Shown here: one piece after another, positions 22,530 through 32,208 of the stretch | How positions within the stretch are numbered: position 1 is the first letter of the stretch | Layout: every line of letters starts with the position of its first letter | Assembly: GCA_029449245.1 (NCBI GenBank) | Contig: JANATF010000013.1 | Coordinates: 1,116,001 to 1,180,000, forward strand | Reading direction: 5' to 3' | DNA length: 64,000 nt | Source: Mortierella alpina | Taxonomy: Eukaryota; Mortierellomycota; Mortierellomycetes; Mortierellales; Mortierellaceae | The notes under the pieces: generated by a model | The model's input: only the letters and a program-made list of their open reading frames with translations | What the model was told of the DNA's origin: nothing | The model's database searches: none | Position numbers and translations under genes: made by a program

Positions 22530-25500
22530 ATGGCTGACCAACGACTCGCCATGGACAGGAAAGAGACGGACGACTCAGAAAAGAACTGGCTCAGATCTGT
22601 CTCCACCAGCAGAGCCTCGGAGAGCCGTGATCAGGTCGAGTACTCCCTTTCAAGCGAAGCCCTCTCGTGGAGCATTTTAGCGAGAGATGCACAGGCGCAG
22701 CACCGTAAGTCCGTGCCTTGTCCGATCTGCCGTTGACATGCATTCGGAGCATGTCCCACGTCGTAGCTGACACACAATCGATATCTCCACAACTCTTGAC
22801 TGCAGCGCTTCGCATTTATTTCAATGGGAGCTCTCAAGCGACATTCTCTGGCGGGTAGTTCAACTTGTTCAATGAAGACTCTTGCTCGCTGTCCAAAGGG
22901 ACACCGCATTTCAAGCATTTAACAAACCGAGTTCTTTGCAACACCATCCCATTATATACAGGTTGCAAAAGATCAAGACGGCATGCGTCTTTGAAGAGGA
23001 TGGCACCTTCCATGTAAGTGTCATAGGACTGCAACTAGGACTGCAACGGACAAGGTAGACATTGCCATTGATTACAGCCGACGTTTAAGTATATTGTGTT
23101 TTTTTTCCAAACTCGATGCTTTCAATGATGGTAGGTAAAAGCAAAGATCCCAAAGCATATGGTGAAGGAGGGTCTCTACAGCATCATCTGGTGCATTAGT
23201 CCACGGCACCTTGGCCGATTACTGCTCAAGGAGCTGTTTTTTGAAGTCGAAACGTCTCTCAACAAGGTAGGATCAGCGGCCCTGGCTACCTAAAATCGTC
23301 TATACATGGTCCATTCCATTTGGTAACTGTTTCTTTCAAACGACCTCCATTCATGTTAGTACAAATTGTGGTCGAAGTTGTCAGAAGATCGGATTGCGTC
23401 TATGGGTAGGCATTTGTGCAGTATAATACCTTTAAGCATTGATTGTTAGAAATCGTCTTAATCAAGTCGTCCACTCGAATCATCAGACACATCGGGAATG
23501 GTACGCCTGCGCCTGCAGCAAAAACTTCACTTGCGGTTCGACAGCCCCGTTTTGATCCGCCTCTTTGGCAAGCTTCATGCGCCCCTCGTCGAGCACGAGG
23601 CACTCAAGGAACCCAAAGACCATTTTTCGGTACATTATGTCGAGCTCGAGCTTCAAGGACAAGATGCACCTAACGACCATGGAGGTGAGGAGTGTGAATA
23701 TGCCTGTGAAATCCACAAAAGTTTGCTAAAGCGCCCCCGGTATTGACACATATGCTGCTCATTTGACTAGATGTTATGGTGGAGGCACCTGGGAGAAAAG
23801 TTCAAATGCTGGATGTCAGAACATGTCAGCTTCCCCAATCTGCGACAGGCTATACGCCTACAGCACAAATCTTTGCAATGGATGTTTCAGCGTCAGGAGA
23901 ATACATCGCTGTCCTATCCGCTACCAAGTCGACCATCTTCATCGGGATATGGGATCTCGAAGCGGCTTTGCAGTCAACATCATCTTCAGTTTTGCATGCG
24001 CTCGCATCGCGCTCAATTATCAGCCAACCGCCAATGGCCATGGTTACTCTTCCGCTGCAGGCGGACGATTTTGACCAAATCCGACTTCTTAGAGTCGCGC
24101 TGTCATCGGATGGTTTCAAAGTCGCAGTTTATCAGCAACCTAACGAGGAGGATATGGCGCCAGAGCAAGTCGTAACGACAAGCTTCAAGTTTCCGTTTCG
24201 TTTATTCCAGGTGAAGTCCAACTTTATTGAGGCAGAGAGAATCCAAGAAGCCAGCAGAAAGAACACCTCAGCCATGATCGAAGAGTTACCAGTCGCCAAG
24301 ACGATGGCTCATTTTGTTGGTTACGGCAAATTTCTTGCCAAAGAGAATATCCTTGGACAAGATGAAGCAGCCCTCCAGAGTGGCCACGATTTTTTTATTG
24401 CATGCACAGAATCGAGAATCAACATTTACGACGCATCAAATCACTGGAACCGACTATATGGTATCGCCATTGGAGGATTGAATTCGACAACTCATCGAGT
24501 CCGACAGCTGAGGACGCTTTTTCAGAGTCTTGAAGGGCCAGCCTTCGTGTGGTGGGAGGACAAGCAGAACGTCTCTGTCTGGAATCTAATAACGGGAGCC
24601 AATCTCAAGTACATCTCGGTTACCAACCCCAACAGCCGAGTGCAAAGCGAGATCGATCATTTGACAGTGTCTAAGGGAGGAAAACTCCTAGTGCTCGGAG
24701 GATCGGACTGGATCAAAACCTATTTTATTGACTCTGGCATCGAGATATGTGCGCAAGTCATCAAGGATGGAAAGAGCATCTTGAATCTGCAGTTCCTAGA
24801 CGACGACAAGAGTTTACTGGTCACGATGGTCAACTCAACTATGGAGCAGAGCGCGGTGATCATGGACGCTCTGAACCTGTCGCTCCAGCAGTGCACATCA
24901 AGGCAGTTCCCAACCTCCAGTTACTCTATCCAGCTGGTGACTCGACTCTCGGACAGGGTGACGAATGGGCGGGATCTCGAGCACGTTATGATGAAAGCCA
25001 ACGGAAATGAAGTGGAGATGTTTACGATCCCCCGACCTGCCAGAACAGGATCCGATGGAGGTTCGTTGGTCAATTGCGACGAACTTTGTTCAACAAAGTC
25101 TGCACTGGAGCTGGACCAGCACGTCTACCACATTCCCGGGACCATGAACTCGAGCTATCAACTAATCATTGATTTCGAGGAACGGGAGTATGATAATCAA
25201 CACGAGAGGTTGGCGCGCACGAGGCTAGTGCATGTGGATGAGCATGGATCAGCCCGCCAAATCATGAGTATCATCCCTGAGCCATGGAACTCGCTCGACG
25301 TCGACGAGGAAGATCCACACAAGTACATCCAGGCTTCGTTCTTGCCTTCCTCCCCTCAATTCATTATCGTGGCCTCTATGGGGTTTCATGTATGGAGTCT
25401 ACCAGGCGCTGCAGCGCCTGACGATCGACTGAGCCTCAACCTGGCATGGGTCTCCCCTAAGAGTGACAGCAGCAGCGACATTAACTGCTATGCGGAGCAG

Positions 25501-28500
25501 CTTTTGGAAGCACGCGTTTGCATTCATGGCGAGACTGTGCGACCTGTTTGGTCCGGCGGGAAAGCGGAGAGTCATCTTACAACCTGCGTCCGAATTCCCA
25601 AGAGCAACTGGCTGACGTCCACGGACACACTCCACTGCATCAACAGTCTACCATTGTTGATTACATGCTATTCAGATGCAAGCAACAGCTGCCAGGATGC
25701 AATCATTCGGTACATCACAAAGCACGTCAATAGCGACCCTCCGCCTGGGACAACCCAGCACTCTGTCATGTCAAAAATTGCCTGGACGGCACGGTGGAGA
25801 GGCTGCAGCGACATCTTACGAGGGATATTTCATTCCAGTGATGGCAAGTGGATCCCTCGACCCAATATGCCTATTACCGGCCTCTCAGGAATGCCGCAAG
25901 GTAGCGACCTTGGCGGCACTGGCATATCCGGCGATGCGTCAGCTGTTAATCCGATTGTTCTCCTTCTAAAGAACGCCAAGAAGGAACCTCGGAACCTGCC
26001 CATGGCGGAGCAAATGATCGACTACTGTATCCATGAGGCCAAGACACAACGCGACCCTGCATTCCTGTTGATCGTCCTTGACTGTCTTCCACTGCTAGTG
26101 ATTTTCCATCCTGAGATCGCCATTGATGTGATGCGTCGATCGGCGTTTATACCTGTTAGGGACCGCGCGTTTGTCGTCAACAATTCTATGGTTCCACACC
26201 CACCTAGGGTCGAGTTTCATAAGAGACGGAATGGGATGGCATCGATGAGTATGGTCAAGCTGAAGAGACGGAGGACACCGATTTATGGGGCCCCGAACTC
26301 GGTCTTTCAGCTCAAGTCGCAGCTCCCGAGGATCTGCGCAAGCAAATTCTCAAAGCATATTGAAGTCTCGGTTGAACAGGAGGTCGATCCGCTCAACGAG
26401 ACTTTTAAGCGCCAGGTCTATGTTGCCCCTTATGCTCTGCTCTGGCGTGCACGGGATTCCAGAGCAGGACAGGGTGTGATGTCGACGGCCTGGCGTAAGC
26501 GGGTGGATTTGTCAGCAGAGACCAATTATTTGAGCATGGCCTTGGGCCTAGTCGTGGACAAACTCAACCCTTGGAGCAGGCAGACCATCCGCACGAACTT
26601 TTCTGAGCTCCAGTACTTTGATAACCCAGTTGTTGAAGCCCTGCTTGAGTACAAGTGGTAAGAGCGTGAGAATCTCTTGAAGGCATGTTTTCTGGCCACC
26701 GAACCGTTTTTATACTTTTTCTCACCACGTCGAAATTCTTTTTTTTCACGTATGTCTCTCCAGGAACTCGTTCGCATGCATACCCTGGACAATTCGCTTT
26801 GTGAGCCAGCTGATCTACTACGCCATTGTCCTCACAGTGACCTTGCTTCAAGTATACCCGGGACATATGCCCCTCACTCACCTTCAAGGACCCTTCATTG
26901 CCATCATTGCTCTGGGGGCCATGTTTCTCTACTTGGAGTTGCAACAATTTCTGGCCGATTACTGGAAATATGTGAGGTAGGTTATTTGGTCATCAAATGT
27001 ATGCAGTTTGTTGTGCCATGTAGTAACTGAGCTATTCCCTCGCCTTGTATTTGCATTGCGGTCCGAAACGACAGATCACCGTACAATTTGGTTGACTTGG
27101 CGGTGTTCTCTTTACCTGCGATCGGGAGCATCCAATTGTTAATCAATATGCCCAAAGACGAGAACACGACTGTGATAGGAAACTCGCGCGTCCTGAGTTT
27201 CGCTATTGTGGTCATCTACATTCATCTGGTAAGCTCTGTGTCCTTTCGTCTCAAGTTGCATTTTTTGCAGCTAAGGGCTGGTTCAGCGATACTAAATTTG
27301 GCCTGTTATCTATTTGCCAAATATTCCGCAGCTATTCGAAATGCGAGTGATCAAAAGCGTCTGCAACATTGTCACCATCATACTCAGTATCGTTGGCAAG
27401 ATCCGCGTGTTCTTTGCAATCTTTGCTGTCAGCATTTTGGCCTTTTCGCACTCGTTTTTGCATCTTCTTAAAGCCCAGAGTCACGACTGTCCCTGGGACG
27501 GTTCGTCGAGCCTGGATACCGCTCGTGGCTGTGACGTTCGTGATACGGACTTTCCGAACACCTTCATTGGAGCTTTATCGGCGACGTATTTCTTTATGGT
27601 GCGTATTCACGACTTGAAGGAGTAGGACAAAAGATTGTTGGGGCTCTGCGGTTTGCTGTCTGGGAAACAGCACTCATCGTCTCTCCTTTATGTCCCTGGG
27701 TGACAATAGGCTGGTCGTTACGAACCTATCAACAAAAATCTGGATAGCGAGGACTGGCCGTTTCATCTCATGCTCGCAGCATACTATTTCATGACCGTCA
27801 TTCTTATGCTGAATGTCCTCATCGGTAAGCCTGTGATCCTAATATGCCTCTTGAAGGCAATCCGTTAAAGTATCAAGATGACGTGAAGTTTTTTCCTTGC
27901 TAAACACAAACGGTGATGTGCCCCTCCTACATAGCCCTCATGAATGTGGCATTTTCGGCTGGCGATGATAAGGGTCCTTTAGTGTGGCTCGAGAACCGCC
28001 TTCGTTCTGTCGAGGGCGCCGAAAATATGTCATACTGCGCTCCAGGTCTCCGTCAGCGGTTCGACTGGTTCCCTCAATATATCTACTACACAGCCTCACC
28101 ACGCCAGGTCCAAGCATTTGAAAACAAGTATCCAACCTTGAGCACATACGACGACGAAGGTTATTCAAATCCGCCAAGCAGGAGCCAGTCCCACGCCGCG
28201 ACACCAACGCGACAGATGGATCAAGAGTCCATTATCGAGTCAGCCCAGCTACTGCAAGCAGCAAAAGCAAAACATGATGGCTCAAGTGCGGCATCGTTGC
28301 TCAGCTCACATCGCCTGGGTGAAGAGGCAAACTCGCGTCTCGAACGCCCATCAGACATTGCGGAGGAGTCAGCGTCGGATGAACTGCGAGGTGTCTCTCA
28401 TTCTGTCACGGACTCGACTGTGCTAGGTTCGCCAGCGTTCAACACCAGTCCACAGGCATCACACGAACCCCTGCTATCACCGACATCACATCGACTAGGG

Positions 28501-28929
28501 ACAGGGGCCGAGAGGCAGTACTTTGCAGATACCCCGCTGCGCGAGCGCCGACGACATGCACCTCCCGCTCGAGAGACCACCGCACAGACACTGAACCTGT
28601 TCAAGGGGAAGAACGATCTTGACGGCAATGGAATTGATGACAAGTTTGAGAGGGACGATGTGATCTATGACGATAGTGGTCCGAGAAGTATTGCTGGCGC
28701 CGGTGGCAGCAATGATCCGGACCGGAGGAGCGTGAAGAGTCGGACGCACCACGACGATCGTGAAAGGCAGATTCAGACAGAGCTGAGAGTTGTGCAAGAC
28801 AATACTCAGGAATTGAGGGAAAATGTGAGAGGGTTGGAGGGAAAGATTGACCGGATGGCTGCATTAATAGAGCAACTGCTTCAACACAGCGGCAGTAAGG
28901 AGGGGCTGATAGAAAATGGATCGACGTAG
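22530..28929 (+). CDS. TRP-like ion channel with N-terminal WD40-like propeller region
   Basis: Long multi-exon gene, start ATG 22530, stop 28927-28929. After short N-terminal exons (SLSSEALSWSILARDAQAQH; LRIYFNGSS; LQKIKTACVFEEDGTFH; IPKHMVKEGLYSIIWCIS), one exon (about 23700-26656) carries roughly 960 residues with WD40-like strands (GEYIAVLSATKSTIFIGIWD; SVWNLITGANLKYISV; GGKLLVLGGSDWIKTYFI). Exons after 26760 form a six-helix Ion_trans domain: S1 LIYYAIVLTVTLLQVY, S2 FIAIIALGAMFLYLEL, SPYNLVDLAVF, S4-S5 MRVIKSVCNIVTIILSIVGK, pore region around IGALSATYFFM, and S6 AAYYFMTVILMLNVLIALMN, with the LNVLIALM motif of TRP channels. The cytosolic tail has a DLDGNGIDDKF EF-hand-like loop and a C-terminal coiled coil (about the last 50 residues). 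Probably a membrane cation channel, perhaps gated through the propeller. Exon joins near 23450-23510 are unresolved. Confidence 0.82.
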
Positions 28930-29527
28930 AGCAAACAAACATAGCGCGATTTCTTGTACACATATGGCCCGTGAGTGCTCTGAATATCACTTGCGAATGG
29001 AACACCAGGAACCGTTTTTCAGGAACGCGGACTGACAAATGAAAAACCACATGGCATGGATCTGACACGCAAATAATAATATTTCACGGCCCGAGAATCT
29101 GATTGCCGCAAATCTCTCTCAAGAAGTTGAATCTCTGCCCGCACCTGTGAGGCATCAGATGAGCGACAATGAGCATTAGCTAGACGCAGAGACCTTCTGC
29201 GATGACGCTGTAGGAGCAATGCAGACTGACATAAAATTAGGACGACTACAGAACTTCGAACACGTACTAGCAACGAACGTTGGTCACACGAGGAGAGAGA
29301 GGAGGTACGTGTGGAGGTGGGAAAGGGGAGAGAAGAAAAAATGGGCGTGAGAGAGCAAAGCAATAAGGACGCGATGGGAGAGGATGAAGTTCGCGTTGGC
29401 CGTGACTGGCTTCGTATCCTAAACGTCGTCTCGTCTTTTGTGACCATCGACAGTTTCCTTTTGACAAGAGGAGAAGGAAGAACCTGCCAAAGCACCCATT
29501 TCTCTTTTCATTATCAAGCTCACCATC
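28930..29527. other. Intergenic region downstream of the channel gene
   Basis: A minus-strand frame at about 29019-29300 includes a small helical stretch (VRAEIQLLERDLRQSDSRAV) after a possible CACAG acceptor, but no start, stop pattern or domain makes a convincing gene. I list it as undetermined. Confidence 0.3.
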
Positions 29528-29689
29528 ATGCTGAGTATGATTCTCTCAGTTGCCATGGCCTTTGCGACCAAATATTGCTTGGCAGCTATCATGTCGGCAG
29601 CCTTCAATTCCGTATTCAAAACGGATACAAGTCCCACGCTGTTCTTGCTGCTCACTTTTCACCTGCCATATGTTTTCCAGAGTCGATGA
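29528..29689 (+). CDS. Possible small membrane peptide or exon (53 residues)
   Basis: The frame from ATG 29528 encodes a hydrophobic product with two likely membrane segments (MLSMILSVAMAFATKYCLAA; TLFLLLTFHLPYVF). The frame is open upstream to about 29473, so this could be the last exon of a larger gene or a relic of a transporter. No promoter or splice partner is convincing. Confidence 0.22.
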   Translation: MLSMILSVAMAFATKYCLAAIMSAAFNSVFKTDTSPTLFLLLTFHLPYVFQSR

Positions 29690-29904
29690 ATCTCATGAAG
29701 GGGACACGCTTGTGTCAGGAACAAAGAACCTTTGAAATAAATGATATTGCTATTTTTTTAAGCAGCCAAAGTGGTGGAGATATAGCGTGTGTAAGCCTAA
29801 CGAAGTGAGCTATCAGTTTGGTTGCGATCGCCATGGAGCAAATCAGAGTATTTTGCTGAACAACCACCAAACAAGGTGTACCCGCACGGAACGTCAAAGG
29901 ATTC

Positions 29905-30170
29905 GTTTGTTCCGTAAGTTGAACCATGGGGCCACACGTGGGGTGGTACAATGACGGAAATACTGGCGCCCTCCCTATATGGAGCACCCGTGAATTGAAT
30001 CGTTCCGTTGGTTGTACCATGACTAGTCTACCAGAAGGGCGTTACATCCATGGAAATACTTGCGCTCCCATGTACAGTAGAGCATCAGTGGAATCACTTC
30101 GTTCCGTTGGTTGAACCATGGCTACAAGGCTATACGTAGAGGAAAATACAGGCGCGCGCATGAAGTGAGC
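29905..30170 (+). repeat. Degenerate ~95-bp tandem repeat, about 3 units
   Basis: The core GTTCCGTTGGTTG(T/A)ACCATG starts near 29909 (diverged), 30002 and 30101, giving spacings of about 93 and 99 bp. Each unit then carries a similar block: GAAATACTGGCGC, GAAATACTTGCGC and GAAAATACAGGCGC. Units are far from identical, so it is an old array. It lies in the long intergenic stretch upstream of the secreted-protein gene and does not encode a consistent frame. Confidence 0.75.
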
Positions 30171-30993
30171 AATCCCCTTCCCGATGAGATCCAAGGTGGC
30201 ATGTGGGCGGTCCATGAAAAATATGGATGTGCCTAAATTAGAACATCCAGCGCGTTAGGCTTTCATCGTCCTACCGTACTCACAGTGCACGCGGTTTACA
30301 TAACCCGCATCCAAGGATGCAGTACCAATTAGGGTACACAATCCGCCTCCTTTGCTGCTTGCCTTCCACAAAGCACCCTAGGCGTCGTTTTCTGTGAGCT
30401 TTTTCATTCTGTACAGTTCTGCATCTGAGGCCCAGACAAAGAGGGAGAACTAAGCGGAGCTGCATGCAGCAAAATCTCACTTTTCATAGATGTAAGCGGA
30501 GTGAAAAGAAGTTATACGCCATCAGAGGAGCAGTCCCCACAGGTTGTCAAAGAAAGTGAGGAACATGTATCCATGTGCATTGTACACCCTTAGGCGAAGA
30601 CTGGGATGGCGGCGTATGAAGGCACTGGGGGCTCATAGGCTGATCTATGTACAGACACACCAGAGACCTGCATGTCAGTACCTGACATCCAAGCTGCAGA
30701 AGGCGTGCCATGCCCTTCTTGTAGGTGTCGACCCAAAATGCTTATAAAAACCTCGGGTCTTGAGCACTATCCATTATCAATAGTTTTCTCCCTTTCTTAG
30801 ACACCATCCGCACTCGTCTTTCTCTCTCCATATCTTTTCAACCCTTTCAGTCTTTGTGACATATTCCAACCCTCAAATCTGAACAAGGTAACCTCCACCT
30901 ACTTTTCAAGGCCCGGCGAGTGGTTCATACAGAAGACAAAAGGAGTGGAGCATCCAATTAATCCCAATTGTTTTGTCCTCTCCTCGATACAGC
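30171..30993 (+). promoter_or_regulatory. Promoter and leader of secreted-protein gene
   Basis: TATAAAA at 30743-30749 is followed by a CT-rich leader. A likely 5' UTR intron runs from GTAACC at 30888 to a CGATACAG acceptor ending at 30992, placing the ATG (30994) one base into the next exon. The distal part (30171-30700) shows no gene. Confidence 0.5.
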
Positions 30994-31674
30994 ATGTGGA
31001 ATTCTGCACTCTGTCTTCGCACGTTCCTTCTGGTCACTCTGGCCACCTATGCGTTAGCAGCTCCCAGGAACCGCACCGTGGACGCCTATAACGTCGATGG
31101 CAATGGTGCCATTGTCGTTTACAACGGAAGCCCCAAGGACGGTTCCATTTATTTCAACGGCACCTTGGATGGTCTGGAGGTCGCGCACCGCAGGGCGCGA
31201 AAGAACGGACTGGGTGAATGTATCCAGGGCATTGCCAAATATGGAGCCGTGGCCGTCTCGATCTACAAGCTGGTGAATTCCTACACGCAGGCTGATGCTG
31301 TTGGATGTATTGAGGGCTTGCGCATGGTGGCATCGCAGAACTGCGAGAAGAAGCAGTATTCTCTTAGCTACAACTCTTGCAACTGTATGTTCCAGTTTGG
31401 ACCCAATGTCGTCAATGCCAAGAACGCCGCGGGAGAGACTTGGTTCCAGTACATGAAGGACAGAGTGAATGATTTCACGTTCATGGGATCGACTGTCTTT
31501 GAGTACGACATCAACGGAGATGATATGGTCGGCGCCGCTGTGATGTGTACCAGAAGCTGGGAAGGTATCACGCATTTGATCTCGAGGTGGGGTCGGGGTC
31601 AGAGAGCTGATAACTTTGAGAAGCAGTGGACCGACAAGGTTAAGTATTTCGCAAAGCCTTCTGGATCGAAATAA
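30994..31674 (+). CDS. Small secreted cysteine-containing protein, unknown function
   Basis: 226 residues from ATG 30994, with a strong signal peptide (LRTFLLVTLATYALA, cleavage expected before APRNRT). The predicted mature protein has three N-X-S/T-type sites near its start (NRT, NGS, NGT), a dibasic-rich segment (HRRARKNG) that could be cut by a Kex2-like protease, and six cysteines (ECI, GCI, NCE, SCNC, MCT), enough for three disulfides. No enzyme motif is recognised. TATA box, spaced leader intron and high GC at third positions suggest strong expression. Candidates are a cell-wall or host-interaction effector-like protein; this is inference only. It converges on the first STAND gene. Confidence 0.72.
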   Translation: MWNSALCLRTFLLVTLATYALAAPRNRTVDAYNVDGNGAIVVYNGSPKDGSIYFNGTLDGLEVAHRRARKNGLGECIQGIAKYGAVAVSIYKLVNSYTQADAVGCIEGLRMVASQNCEKKQYSLSYNSCNCMFQFGPNVVNAKNAAGETWFQYMKDRVNDFTFMGSTVFEYDINGDDMVGAAVMCTRSWEGITHLISRWGRGQRADNFEKQWTDKVKYFAKPSGSK

Positions 31675-32208
31675 AAAAAGATTTGAGCTTCTGCGGCGGG
31701 CATGGTAGGCAAGTGCAGAAGATACAACGTTGACAGATCAAGCATATAACGTGCTCTTTTCCATGAAACCTGAATGCTGCAACTGTTTATCATTTCACCT
31801 CAAGTGATGTAGCACACATAGACCAGCCATGGGTGAATGAGGGCTTTTGTGTTCCTCTATCGATATCATTTATAATACTTGCAGCAAGATGCCGCTTCAT
31901 TGTATGCCCAAATGAACGGTTCCTTCTCGTATTAAGTTCAATCACTATGGCAATATCTCCTCAGCGGTGTAAGCTGCATGACGACGGTCTAAATACAGCT
32001 CATGTTCCTTATCAGGTCCTACGGATTTTGATTTAGTTTATATGATGAAGCGACTGTCCAAGCATCAAGGACAACGTCGCTGAGAATCCTTGGCTGCCCC
32101 AAGCCAGGTGCTACAGATACTTTTCCTTCACTATATGTCCGCGCAATGCATGATGTGTTGATATATTCATTTTGAGAGGATACTACCATATCTACTGCCC
32201 ATCATAAA
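31675..32208. other. Convergent intergenic region
   Basis: AT-rich DNA between the stop codons of the secreted-protein gene and STAND gene 1. No gene is seen. Confidence 0.4.
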
